Below are positions 52,310-60,805 of a stretch of 64,000 nucleotides of DNA, one piece after another. The translations under genes were made by a program, and so were the position numbers. The notes below the pieces were generated by a model that saw only the letters and a list, made by a program, of their open reading frames with translations, did not search any database and was not told the origin of the DNA. Numbering within the stretch: the stretch's first letter is position 1; every line of letters begins with the position of its first letter. Source of the stretch: Maricaulis sp963975345 (GTDB taxonomy: Bacteria; Pseudomonadota; Alphaproteobacteria; Caulobacterales; Maricaulaceae); assembly GCF_963975345.1 (NCBI RefSeq), contig NZ_CAXBGE010000002.1:186001-250000 (forward strand). Direction: 5' to 3'.

Positions 52310-52708
52310 TCAGGCGTGGAGTGAGATCGGGGGCCCGCGCACGCGCCAGACGCCACTTGGCGCCGTGCGAGGGTGAGCCGGATGTTCGATGGCGTGGGCC
52401 GCGCCCGTAACAGTCAGCGATGCCGCCGGTCCGGCCGCCGAGGCGGGCAGAATCGAGGCCGCGCCGAAAGGCGCATGACACAGCTGGCATTGAGCCGCCG
52501 GCGCAGTCTTTCCGGGCAGCGGCGCAACGGGCATTGCCGGGGCGTTGATGTCGGCTTGGGCGAGGCGGTAATCCGCATTGTGGCTGTGCGTGTGCGCCAG
52601 CGCCGCAGCGCCCTGGGCACTCATCAGCACCGCCACGATCAGACTCAGGGCCAGCCGACGCCAATCGGGCGCGGCTGCCATGCGGCGATGATGACGGAAC
52701 AAACTCAT
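52310..52708 (-). CDS. DUF2946-like small membrane-associated protein
   Basis: A 132-residue protein. After a basic start (MSLFRHHRRM) comes one hydrophobic helix (RLALSLIVAVLMSAQGAAALA), then a His-rich HTHSHNADYRL and a Cys-x-x-Cys pair in AAQCQLCHAPFG, as in DUF2946 proteins, which commonly accompany metal-uptake genes. I set the start at the ATG at 52708, because the longer frame reaches the Zur-like box and promoter. It is the first gene of the zinc operon. A metal-binding or redox role is inferred. Confidence 0.75.
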   Translation of the reverse strand: MSLFRHHRRMAAAPDWRRLALSLIVAVLMSAQGAAALAHTHSHNADYRLAQADINAPAMPVAPLPGKTAPAAQCQLCHAPFGAASILPASAAGPAASLTVTGAAHAIEHPAHPRTAPSGVWRVRGPPISLHA

Positions 52709-52744
52709 GCGCAAGCGAAACCCCTCTGCGCCTATGATGGCACC

Positions 52745-52777
52745 GCTATATAATAACGTCACATTACGGAACAGCAA
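52745..52777 (-). promoter_or_regulatory. Zur-like box overlapping the zinc-operon promoter
   Basis: On the minus strand the 13-mer GTTATTATATAGC (52745-52757) matches the alphaproteobacterial Zur half-site pattern GTTATAATATAAC at 11 of 13 positions. A -35-like TTGCTG (52772-52777) and a -10 TATTAT (52750-52755) are 16 bases apart, so the box covers the -10. It lies 37 bases before the DUF2946 start. A zinc-loaded Zur bound here would block the operon. Confidence 0.6.
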
Positions 52778-52843
52778 GGCGGGCGCAAAACAGCGGAGCC
52801 AGACACCATTGATATCTCCAAATTCGGCGGTTCGGCCTGCCGA

Positions 52844-54625
52844 TCAGGACTTGGACCGTCTCGGCGCTGCCTCCTGTCCGGCGGCGAAGCCGAGCAGGAA
52901 TTGCTGCACGCCGCGGCGGATATTGGCGAGACTGTAGCCGCCTTCCTGCACGATCAGGGTTTTGTATTTTTCCTGGCCGATCGCCTCGGCGATGCGGTGC
53001 ATGCCGTCCGGCGTGATGAAGAAATTCCCCGTCGGATCGCCCTTCATGATGTCGACACCGAGGCTGACGACCAGATAGTCCGGTGCAAACGCCTTGATCC
53101 GCCGCAGCGCCCGTCCCAGCACGGTCAGATAGCCGGCATCATCGACGCCGGGCCGGATCGGGTAATTGCGGTTGAAACCCAAGCCCGCGTCGCGGCCACG
53201 CTCATCCTCGAAACCGGCGAAGAAGGGGTAGCAATCCTCCGGATGGCCGTGAATCGAGACCGTGAGCACATCGCCGCGTTCGTAGAAGATGTCCTGGGTG
53301 CCATTGCCGTGATGATGGTCGATATCAAGCACGGCGACGCGGGCCGGCTTGGCGCTCTTGCCGGCAGCCTTGCCCTGGCCCGAAAGGTGATGCGCGGCAA
53401 TCGAGGCGTTGTTGAAATAGCAAAATCCGCCGAAGGCGCGCCGCTCGGCATGATGGCCCGGCGGGCGCACCACGACATAGGCCCAACCGGTCCTGCCATC
53501 CTTGATCAGCTTGGCACCGCTCAGGGCCGCATCAACGGCGCGGCGGGCGGCTGGATAAACGGCTCGCGTCAGCGGCGTTGAGGTATCAATGCAGAAATAC
53601 CCCGCCCGCATCTCGAAATTGCGCGGCAAACGGTCGGCGTGTCGGATCGGGAAGATCTCGGGATAGACGATGCGCTTTTCGGGAATACGGGTCGCGGTCT
53701 CCTCCAGGAATTTCACCATGCGGTGGTCATGTACTTCGAGGATATGCTCCAGCCCCCAGCGGCCAGCCTCGTGCTCATTAACCGGCAAGCCCTCGAGTGC
53801 CCGGCGCACGGCAGCGACGCGGGCCGGGCGTTCGTAATAGCCCTTGAAGGGTGAGTGCTCGATCGAAGGGGCTTCATCAGCGGTGATCACGACATCGATC
53901 GGCCGCGCCAACACCGGCAATGCTTTCGTGCGAACCGGGGTGTATTGCGGCGGCCGGATCGCCACCGGCTCGGCCTGGATCGAAGCGAGAAGATCAACCA
54001 GCGCCGGATCATCGGGCGCCATGCCATTCTTGGCCTGCATGATGCGCGAAATGGCGGCTTTCAGCGTGCGTCGGTGGAGCGGTTTCTCATCGCCCATGCC
54101 GTCGTACAACAGCATGTTGGCATCGCCGAGATTGGAGGCCGTAACGAGGCGCTCATACCCTGTACCTTGCACCGGCCGGGCGCCAAGGCGTTCATAAAAG
54201 GCCATGCGGCGGCGGCCATCGGCGAGGAGCTCATGCTCATTGAGCAGACCGGCCTCGTCGGGCAGCGAATCGAGAAAGAGGCGCCGGGACCCGCGCTTGC
54301 GCTGATCCTCGCGTGTCATCTCATACAGTGCGCCGCCAATCCCGCGAGAAGCGCGCGCCGGATCGCTGGCGATATAGTCGAGGTAGGATGCTTTGATGTC
54401 GGCAAAAAAGAATGTGACGGAGAAGCCGAGCACCTTGCCGGCGCGCGTGGCACACAGCAGAATGACCTCACAGTCCGGCGGGTAGTCTCCGGCGGAATAG
54501 CGGGCGATTTTGTCGATGTAACTCGAATTGAACGGGAAGGCCTTCAGGAAGACGTCCTGTATCCCTTCCAGGTGGCGCTGATAGTCCGGATCAATGCCCG
54601 CTATCACCCGCACGAATTTCAGCAT
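52844..54625 (-). CDS. GNAT acetyltransferase fused to a class II histone-deacetylase-like domain
   Basis: A 593-residue two-domain protein. Residues about 1-190 are a GNAT N-acetyltransferase, with the acetyl-CoA loop DPARASRGIGGALYEMTRED and LFLDSLPDE. Residues about 250-590 are an HDAC/acetylpolyamine amidohydrolase domain: RPPGHHAERRAFGGFCYFNN, then the zinc and active-site run VAVLDIDHHHGNGTQDIFY, and SLGVDIMKGDPTGNF. All catalytic His/Asp residues are present. One chain therefore holds an acyl-adding and an acyl-removing activity, possibly on one protein or polyamine substrate. It is divergent from the oxygenase gene at 54751. Confidence 0.9.
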   Translation of the reverse strand: MLKFVRVIAGIDPDYQRHLEGIQDVFLKAFPFNSSYIDKIARYSAGDYPPDCEVILLCATRAGKVLGFSVTFFFADIKASYLDYIASDPARASRGIGGALYEMTREDQRKRGSRRLFLDSLPDEAGLLNEHELLADGRRRMAFYERLGARPVQGTGYERLVTASNLGDANMLLYDGMGDEKPLHRRTLKAAISRIMQAKNGMAPDDPALVDLLASIQAEPVAIRPPQYTPVRTKALPVLARPIDVVITADEAPSIEHSPFKGYYERPARVAAVRRALEGLPVNEHEAGRWGLEHILEVHDHRMVKFLEETATRIPEKRIVYPEIFPIRHADRLPRNFEMRAGYFCIDTSTPLTRAVYPAARRAVDAALSGAKLIKDGRTGWAYVVVRPPGHHAERRAFGGFCYFNNASIAAHHLSGQGKAAGKSAKPARVAVLDIDHHHGNGTQDIFYERGDVLTVSIHGHPEDCYPFFAGFEDERGRDAGLGFNRNYPIRPGVDDAGYLTVLGRALRRIKAFAPDYLVVSLGVDIMKGDPTGNFFITPDGMHRIAEAIGQEKYKTLIVQEGGYSLANIRRGVQQFLLGFAAGQEAAPRRSKS

Positions 54626-54629
54626 TTGA

Positions 54630-54645
54630 CGTGATCCGTGTCACA
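54630..54645. promoter_or_regulatory. near-consensus CRP-type site in a divergent promoter
   Basis: CGTGATCCGTGTCACA matches TGTGA-N6-TCACA at nine of ten positions. It lies between the GNAT-deacetylase gene and the oxygenase gene, five bases from the former's start codon. It suggests that the Crp-type regulator acts on genes beyond the TIR/cyclase region, or that another CRP homologue does. Confidence 0.4.
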
Positions 54646-54750
54646 AAAGCGCCAGCCCGATACTCAATGGCGTCCCGCACGCGGAAACATCCTGATCGGC
54701 CTGTTGGGCAAGGTGAATTTCACCCGCCCGTCTCTGGAGTCTCAAATCGC

Positions 54751-55431
54751 ATGACACAAAGCAAGCGAGAAGTTTCACAGCGCTACGACCTCTTTGCGAC
54801 CCCGGTGGTGACCTGGGAGCATGAGCAGCCCGATCTCAACGCGGCGCTCAAACAGGCGCTGGTCGATGACCCCTTCTATCGCAGCCCGGAACAGGCGCAA
54901 AAATCCGACTCGATCAACCTCTGCGACCTCGCCGACAAAGTCCCGGCCTTCAAGCAATTGGAGATGCTGGCGTTGGCTGATCTCACCGAATATTGCCGCC
55001 AGATCGGCTGGATTGGCGAGTTTGATGTCGAGATGCAGATGTTCGCCAATGTCTCGGCTGCACGCCATTACGTGCCCTCGCACAATCATGTCGCCCATAT
55101 CGCCTCGGTCTATTATGTCGCAACCACCCCGACCGAAAAGCCGGTGCTGGAAGCCCAGTCGGCGATGAAGAATTACTGGCAGCCCGCCGAGGGTGCGCTG
55201 ATCCTGCACGATCCGCGCTTCAACGCCTCGCTGATGGGCGGCTGGCAATTTCACGCCCATGTTCATCCGCGCCCGGGCCTGATGATCATGTTCCCGGCCT
55301 TTGTCTGGCACGAAGTCGTGCCGCATTTTCAGCCCGATCCGCGCCTGTCGATCGCCGTCAATTTCACCCTCACCTATCGCGATGTCGACCAAGCGCAAAA
55401 ACGAACCACGCTGACGGTCGATCCGGCCTGA
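54751..55431 (+). CDS. TIGR02466-family putative 2OG-Fe(II) oxygenase
   Basis: A 226-residue protein of the 2OG-FeII_Oxy_5 / TIGR02466 family. The beta-helix core shows the possible metal ligands in PSHNHVAHIASVYYV and FVWHEVVPHFQPDPRLSIAVNF, where the Arg near the end would bind 2-oxoglutarate. The ATG at 54751 starts MTQSKREVSQRYDLFATPVVTWEHE, which is the expected beginning; the longer frame upstream is not family-like. GGAG lies upstream at a slightly long distance. The substrate is unknown in this family. It is divergent from the deacetylase fusion. Confidence 0.85.
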   Translation: MTQSKREVSQRYDLFATPVVTWEHEQPDLNAALKQALVDDPFYRSPEQAQKSDSINLCDLADKVPAFKQLEMLALADLTEYCRQIGWIGEFDVEMQMFANVSAARHYVPSHNHVAHIASVYYVATTPTEKPVLEAQSAMKNYWQPAEGALILHDPRFNASLMGGWQFHAHVHPRPGLMIMFPAFVWHEVVPHFQPDPRLSIAVNFTLTYRDVDQAQKRTTLTVDPA

Positions 55432-55527
55432 CGTGCCGACCCCGGCCATCACGGATTGAATTGCGCAATATTATGTCATAGTGTCTGCCACAATAATTTG
55501 ACGACCGGGTTACGGGGCGAACCAGTC

Positions 55528-57315
55528 ATGCGGACAAGTGCACACGGAATCCTGGCCGGGTTGGGCCTGATCGTCTCGGCGCTGGCGACATCGCCGCTGC
55601 TGGCGCAGGACGCAGCCGAGCCCGCCCAGCCAGCGGTGCGGCCGAATTTCGTGCTGGTTCTGGTTGATGACGCCGCCTTCATGGATTTCGGGATTTATGG
55701 CGGCGAAGCCCGCACACCAGTGATCGACCGGCTGGCACGGCGCGGCATGATTTTCTCGAACTATCATTCCTCGCCGCTGTGCGCGCCATCTAGGGCGATG
55801 CTTCTGACCGGGCTCGACAATCACCGCACCGGACTGGCGACCATTCCCGAAGTCCTGCCGCCGGAGCATCGCGGCCAGCCCGGCTATGGCATGAGCCTGG
55901 AACCCGGTGTTGTCACGGTCGCTGACCGGCTACAAGCGGCCGGCTATCGCACCTATATGACGGGCAAATGGCATCTCGGTCATGGCGAAGGCGATCTGCC
56001 CAATGCCCACGGTTTCGACCATTCCTTCGTGCTCGACGCCTCCGGCGCCGACAATTGGGACGAAAAACCCTACATGCCCTATTACCGGACCGCCGACTGG
56101 TTCGAGGATGGCGCACGGGCGCATTTGCCGGACGAGTTCTATTCGTCCGAATTTCTCGTCGACCGGATGATCGATTATATCGATGCCGACGCCGGCAGCG
56201 CGGATCCCTTCTTCGCATATCTCGCTTTCCAGGCGATCCATATCCCGGTCCAGGCGCCACGCGAATTCACCGAGAATTATGCCGAAACCTATCGCGACGG
56301 CTGGGAAGCCCTGCGGCAGGCACGCGCCTCGCGGGCGGTTGATCTCGGGCTGGTACCCGCGACGACCTCGGCCCTGCCACTTCCCGACCGCATGCGCGCC
56401 TGGACCGATCTGTCCGAGGATGATCGCGCCCTCTATGCCCGCTCAATGGCGGTCAATGCCGGCATGCTCGAGGCGATGGATCACCATCTTGGTCGACTTG
56501 TCGAACACCTTGAGTCGACGGGACAGTTCGACAACACCATCTTCATTGTCACCTCCGATAACGGCCCCGAACCGAGCCACCCGGTGGGCGAACCCGGTTT
56601 CGGCACCTGGATGAATTTGCACGGCTATACTCGCCAGCTCGAGAACCTTGGCGAACGAGGCAGTTACGCCTTCATCGGTCCGGAATGGGCGATGGCGGCC
56701 GCAGCCCCGTTCAACCTGTTCAAATTCTACGCCTCGGAAGGCGGACTGCGGGTTCCCTTCCTGATCGCCGGGCCGGGAATCGTCAGCGGACAACACAGCC
56801 AAGCGGCCGGCTATGTCACGGATGTGACGCCGACAATCCTCGACCTCGCTGGTCTGTCATCGGTGACCAGCGATGTCACAGGCCGCAGCCTGCGCAGCGT
56901 CGTAACCGGCCGAGCCGACGCCGCCTATGCGCCCGGCGACGCGGTCGGGTTCGAAGTATCCGGCAATTCAGCCCTGTTCCGCGGCGACTTCAAACTGGTG
57001 CGCAATATGCCGCCCTGGGGTGATGGCAGTTGGCAATTATTCGACCTGGCGATTGACCCCGGCGAAACCTTCGACCTTGCCGCGCAAGAACCCGACCTGA
57101 CGGCTGCGATGCTGGACGATTACGCCGCCTATGCCGCGGCCAATGGTGTGCTTGACCTGCCCGAAGGGTATGATGTGCACGACCAAATCTCGATCAATGC
57201 CACGATGCGGCAGCTTGAATTTTATGGCTGGCAGCTGGCGCTGGTCGTGCTTTTGATCCTCGGCCTCGCAGGCTTCGGCCTCTACCGGCTGGTCAGGTTT
57301 TCGCGTCGCCGCTAA
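55528..57315 (+). CDS. formylglycine-dependent sulfatase with C-terminal membrane helix
   Basis: A 595-residue type I sulfatase. A signal peptide (MRTSAHGILAGLGLIVSALA) leads to the metal site LVLVDDAAFMDFG, the modification motif SPLCAPSRAMLLTG (C-x-P-S-R, where Cys becomes formylglycine), KWHLGHGEG and TSDNGPEPSHP. Near the end a membrane helix (ALVVLLILGLAGFGLYRLV) followed by RFSRRR anchors it, so the enzyme faces the periplasm. ATG chosen at 55528 with GGGGCGAA in front. Its 3' end overlaps the convergent TetR gene by 23 bases. The substrate is a sulfate ester, perhaps an algal polysaccharide, but this is not shown. Confidence 0.92.
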   Translation: MRTSAHGILAGLGLIVSALATSPLLAQDAAEPAQPAVRPNFVLVLVDDAAFMDFGIYGGEARTPVIDRLARRGMIFSNYHSSPLCAPSRAMLLTGLDNHRTGLATIPEVLPPEHRGQPGYGMSLEPGVVTVADRLQAAGYRTYMTGKWHLGHGEGDLPNAHGFDHSFVLDASGADNWDEKPYMPYYRTADWFEDGARAHLPDEFYSSEFLVDRMIDYIDADAGSADPFFAYLAFQAIHIPVQAPREFTENYAETYRDGWEALRQARASRAVDLGLVPATTSALPLPDRMRAWTDLSEDDRALYARSMAVNAGMLEAMDHHLGRLVEHLESTGQFDNTIFIVTSDNGPEPSHPVGEPGFGTWMNLHGYTRQLENLGERGSYAFIGPEWAMAAAAPFNLFKFYASEGGLRVPFLIAGPGIVSGQHSQAAGYVTDVTPTILDLAGLSSVTSDVTGRSLRSVVTGRADAAYAPGDAVGFEVSGNSALFRGDFKLVRNMPPWGDGSWQLFDLAIDPGETFDLAAQEPDLTAAMLDDYAAYAAANGVLDLPEGYDVHDQISINATMRQLEFYGWQLALVVLLILGLAGFGLYRLVRFSRRR

Positions 57316-57928
57316 CCGGACCGGCATCCGGCCCGGCATCGAATATCGCAAACGCTGACGCCAGCATCACACTCGCCGCCTGGGCCGGCGATAAATCCTG
57401 ATCGGACCGCAATCGGCGCCAGAAGTCGAAGCAGGTCACGGCCGACAGGCCCTCGGCGGTGAGACTGTCGAGCGCCCGGTCGGGATTGACCGCCGTCTCC
57501 AGCCTTTCGCGCTCCTTCGCCACCAAGAAGGCATGATCGCCCGCCAGAACCTCCGATTGGTGACGGTGGGCCTCGGCGGCAAGCCGGAACGGCGTCATGT
57601 CCTCGAACATCGAAGCGCGGTTTTGCACCAGACGAGCCAGCCTTTCACGGCGATCTGTCGTCGACAGATCGAGGACCGCGCGCGGCAGGAATTCGTCGCG
57701 CAGGGCGATGACGATTTCACGATTGAGCGATTCCATATCCTGAAAGCAACGAAACACCGTGCGCGAACTCACCTGAGCCCGTTCAGCCACCGCCTGGGCG
57801 CTCGGCGAAACATTACCCGCCCGGATCAGGTCGAGAAAGGACGCTACGATCCGGGCGCGATTGTCCGTGCGCCGGCGCGTGCGCCCATCGCCCAATGACA
57901 CCGTCTGGGCATCCTCCGGGGTGATCAC
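57293..57928 (-). CDS. TetR/AcrR-family regulator
   Basis: A 211-residue regulator. The N-terminal HTH is NRARIVASFLDLIRAGNVSPSAQAVAERAQVSSRTVFRCFQDMESL (about residues 23-68), a TetR-type fold with an FRCFQD recognition segment. The rest is helical. It starts at a GTG overlapping the stop of the upstream membrane-protein gene by four bases (GTGA), so the pair is one transcript. Its 3' end overlaps the convergent sulfatase gene. A GTGAC-N10-GTCAC inverted repeat upstream of the pair is a candidate operator. Confidence 0.88.
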   Translation of the reverse strand: MITPEDAQTVSLGDGRTRRRTDNRARIVASFLDLIRAGNVSPSAQAVAERAQVSSRTVFRCFQDMESLNREIVIALRDEFLPRAVLDLSTTDRRERLARLVQNRASMFEDMTPFRLAAEAHRHQSEVLAGDHAFLVAKERERLETAVNPDRALDSLTAEGLSAVTCFDFWRRLRSDQDLSPAQAASVMLASAFAIFDAGPDAGPVSGDAKT

Positions 57929-58305
57929 ACCGCCCCCTTCATTTTCCAGCGCCCCAGCAACAGGACCACGAGAAGCCCGAAATCGACGGCGAAGAGTGGC
58001 AAGGCGGCGACCCCATCCGGATCAACAGCCATCCCGACAATGCGGGCCACTACAAGCAGCGCGGCCCAGGCGACCGGAATGTCCAGCTTGGCACCATCGC
58101 CGGCCAGCGCCGCCCGCCCGATGAGCGCGCCGATGAGAAAAAGCGAAGCGCCGGCGTCGCCGCGCATGAAATTCATCCCGATCGCGCCATCAGCGTGCAG
58201 ACCCAAGGGAGCCATCACCAGCTCAGGCATAATCAGGAAGGATGCGCCAAGCGCGAGAAGTATGAGTGCGGACAGCGCAGTAGCGGCTCGCAGAATAATT
58301 TGCAT
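57925..58305 (-). CDS. small four-helix membrane protein, DUF4345-like
   Basis: A 126-residue inner-membrane protein with about four hydrophobic segments (ALSALILLALGASFLIMPELV, GASLFLIGALIGRAALAG, VAWAALLVVARIVGMAV, LFAVDFGLLVVLLLGRW). The central FMRGDAGASLF matches the DUF4345 style. I chose the ATG at 58305, with GGGGAAACG in front; the longer frame begins with cysteine-rich non-family sequence. It is coupled to the TetR gene by a four-base overlap and divergent from the GST gene. Confidence 0.7.
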   Translation of the reverse strand: MQIILRAATALSALILLALGASFLIMPELVMAPLGLHADGAIGMNFMRGDAGASLFLIGALIGRAALAGDGAKLDIPVAWAALLVVARIVGMAVDPDGVAALPLFAVDFGLLVVLLLGRWKMKGAV

Positions 58306-58357
58306 GGCGTTTCCCCAAATCTTGAATGCGTCTATCGTCGAACAATTGACGCACCGT

Positions 58358-58377
58358 GTGACATATCCTACCGTCAC
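58358..58377. promoter_or_regulatory. inverted repeat in the TetR-operon/GST divergent region
   Basis: GTGAC and GTCAC flank ten bases, in the 116-base region between the DUF4345-like gene and the GST gene. The symmetry suits the TetR-type protein at 57293. It is shorter and less certain than the boxes near 42.6 kb. Confidence 0.35.
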
Positions 58378-58421
58378 TCCAAATCACCGGCTTTGTCAAA
58401 TGCCGGATTGGGGAGCCTGGC

Positions 58422-59138
58422 ATGATCGAACTCTATACCTCCGCGACGCCCAATGGCTGGAAGGCCTCGGTTACCCTTGAGGAGCTGGGCCTGCCCTACG
58501 AGGTCCACGCCATCGATCTGATGCAGGGCGGCCAGAAAACGCCGGGATTTCTGTCAATGAATCCGAATGGACGCATTCCTGTCATCCGCGACCGCGAGGC
58601 CGATGACTTCACCGTATTCGAGAGCGGCGCGATCATGATCTACCTCGCCGAGAAGACCGGATGCCTGCTGCCGTCCGACGCCAAGGGCCGGTCGCGCGTG
58701 ATCCAATGGCTGATGTTCCAGATGGGCGGTCTCGGGCCGATGATGGGACAGGCGAATGTTTTCTATCGCTACATGCCCGAAAAGATCGACATCGCCATCA
58801 AACGCTATCAGGGCGAGTCCGCGCGCCTGCTCTCTGTGCTCGATGGACGCTTGGCCGGGCATGAATACCTGGCCGGTGAATTTTCCATCGCCGATATCGC
58901 AAACTGGTGCTGGGCCCGCACCGCATCCTGGTCGGGTGTCGAGCTTGAACCCTTCGTGCATTTGCGGCGCTGGATCGATCAGATCGCCGAGCGTCCCGCT
59001 GCCCAAGCGGGGATTAAAGTGCCTTATGATCTCGCTGAAATGCTGGCGAAGACAAAGGGCAGCGACACCGACAGCGCGGCTGACCGCTTCGCCAAGGGCG
59101 CCCGCAGCATCGTCAATACCGGCGAAGACCGGAGCTGA
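58422..59138 (+). CDS. glutathione S-transferase, YfcG/YghU-like
   Basis: A 238-residue GST. The N-terminal thioredoxin-like fold has YTSATPNGWKASVTLEELGLPYE and NPNGRIPVIRD, then FESGAIMIYLAEKTG, which contacts glutathione. The YTSATPNGWK start, with Asn-Gly after Thr-Pro, resembles nu-class YfcG proteins with disulfide reductase activity. The C-terminal helical domain is complete. It leads the sulfatase operon; the sulfatase begins eight bases after its stop. Its part in that pathway may be thiol chemistry, inferred from position. Confidence 0.9.
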   Translation: MIELYTSATPNGWKASVTLEELGLPYEVHAIDLMQGGQKTPGFLSMNPNGRIPVIRDREADDFTVFESGAIMIYLAEKTGCLLPSDAKGRSRVIQWLMFQMGGLGPMMGQANVFYRYMPEKIDIAIKRYQGESARLLSVLDGRLAGHEYLAGEFSIADIANWCWARTASWSGVELEPFVHLRRWIDQIAERPAAQAGIKVPYDLAEMLAKTKGSDTDSAADRFAKGARSIVNTGEDRS

Positions 59139-59146
59139 GGATGACC

Positions 59147-60796
59147 ATGAAACCCTGGATGTATCTCGCCGCCGGCGCTGCTGCGCTTGCGATCGGCTAT
59201 GGCGCCTTCATGCACTACCGGATCGGTCTGCCCGGCCTGATGAACCGCCTGCGCGACCCGATTCTGGCGACCCAGCCGGTGACCTGGGAACAGGGGCCCG
59301 CCACCGCCGAGACGGCAGCGGCGGATCGCCAACCCAATATCATCGTCATCCTGGTTGATGATCTGGGCATCAATGACATTTCCACCTTTGGCGGCGGCGT
59401 CGCCGGTGGGTTGTTGCAGACGCCCAATATTGATGCGCTGGCAGCCCGCGGTGCAATTTTCACCAATGGCTATGCCGGCAATGCCACGTGCGCGCCGTCG
59501 CGCGCTGCGATCATGACCGGCCGTTTTGCGACCCGTTTCGGCTTTGAATTCACTCCGGCGCCGGTCCAGTTCCATCGCCTGCTCGGTTCATTCGATTACG
59601 GCCCACATCCGGCGATCTATCATGCCGAACGCGAGGCCGACGCCATCCCTCTGGACGAACAGGGCCTGCCGACCAGCGAAATCACCATGGCCGAGCTACT
59701 GCGCGACCAAGGCTATCACACCCTCTTCTTCGGCAAATGGCATCTGGGCGGCGCCGAGCAATTCCAGCCGCAAAACCAGGGCTTTGACGAATGGCTCGGC
59801 TTCATGCCCGGTGCCGCGCTCTTCATGGACGTCAATGACCCGGACGTCGTCAACGCAGTCGCCGAGTTCGATCCGGTCGACCGTTTCCTTTGGCCCAATC
59901 TGAGTTTTGCGGTGCGCCATAATGGCAGCCAGCGCTTCCACCCCGACCGTTATATGACCGATTATCTGGCCGACAACGCAGTCGCGGCGATTGAAGCCAA
60001 TGCCAACCGGCCCTTCTTCATGTATTTCGCACTCAATGCGCCGCACACGCCGCTGCAGGCGCTGCGCTCGGATTATGACGCGCTGCCGCAGATCGAGGAC
60101 GAACGCCTGCGCGTCTATGCCGCCATGATCCGTGCCGCCGACCGCGCTGTCGGCGAGATTGTCGCTTCGCTTGAAGAACAGGGCATTGCCGACAATACGC
60201 TGATCGTCTTCTCCAGCGATAATGGCGGCGCCAGCTATGTCGGCTTCCCGGAGATCAATGCGCCCTATCGCGGCTGGAAGGCCACCTTCTTCGAAGGCGG
60301 CATTCGCGTACCGATGTTCCTGCAATGGCCGGCCCGTATTCCAGCCGGCACCGTGATCGACGCCCCGGCCGCCCATGTCGACATCTTCGCTACCGCCGCT
60401 CACGCCGCAGGGGCCCCGGTTCCGCAGGACCGGACGATGGACAGCGTCGATCTGATGCCGCTGACCGAGACGCCAGACGCCGCCGCACCCGAGCGCGATC
60501 TGTTCTGGCGTTCGGATCGCTACCGCGTCCTGATGCGTGATGGCTGGAAGCTGCAAATCTCCGAATTGCCGCCGCGAACCTGGCTGTTCAACCTCAATGA
60601 GGACCCAACCGAACAGATCAATTTGGCGGAGACAGAACCGGATCGCCTGGCGGTCATGACCGAGGCGCTCAATGCCATCGATGCCGTCCAAGCCGATCCG
60701 ATCTGGCCCAGCCTGGTGGCACCGCCGGTCTATATCGACCGGAGCATTATCGAGCCGCGCTCGGCGGATGATGACTATATCAACTGGGCGAATTGA
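59147..60796 (+). CDS. second formylglycine-dependent sulfatase, membrane-anchored
   Basis: A 549-residue sulfatase. An uncleaved N-terminal helix (YLAAGAAALAIGYGAFMHYRI) anchors it outside the cytoplasm. Active-site features are VILVDDLGINDI, NATCAPSRAAIMTG (C-x-P-S-R), FFGKWHLGGAEQF, and SSDNGGASYVG. It lacks the C-terminal helix of the sulfatase at 55528. I preferred the ATG at 59147, seven bases after GAGG; an ATG at 59141 sits directly on that site. Within the operon it is followed by a DsbA-like protein, an MBL hydrolase and a formylglycine-generating enzyme, which would activate it. Confidence 0.92.
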   Translation: MKPWMYLAAGAAALAIGYGAFMHYRIGLPGLMNRLRDPILATQPVTWEQGPATAETAAADRQPNIIVILVDDLGINDISTFGGGVAGGLLQTPNIDALAARGAIFTNGYAGNATCAPSRAAIMTGRFATRFGFEFTPAPVQFHRLLGSFDYGPHPAIYHAEREADAIPLDEQGLPTSEITMAELLRDQGYHTLFFGKWHLGGAEQFQPQNQGFDEWLGFMPGAALFMDVNDPDVVNAVAEFDPVDRFLWPNLSFAVRHNGSQRFHPDRYMTDYLADNAVAAIEANANRPFFMYFALNAPHTPLQALRSDYDALPQIEDERLRVYAAMIRAADRAVGEIVASLEEQGIADNTLIVFSSDNGGASYVGFPEINAPYRGWKATFFEGGIRVPMFLQWPARIPAGTVIDAPAAHVDIFATAAHAAGAPVPQDRTMDSVDLMPLTETPDAAAPERDLFWRSDRYRVLMRDGWKLQISELPPRTWLFNLNEDPTEQINLAETEPDRLAVMTEALNAIDAVQADPIWPSLVAPPVYIDRSIIEPRSADDDYINWAN

Positions 60797-60805
60797 GGGT
60801 TGAGG

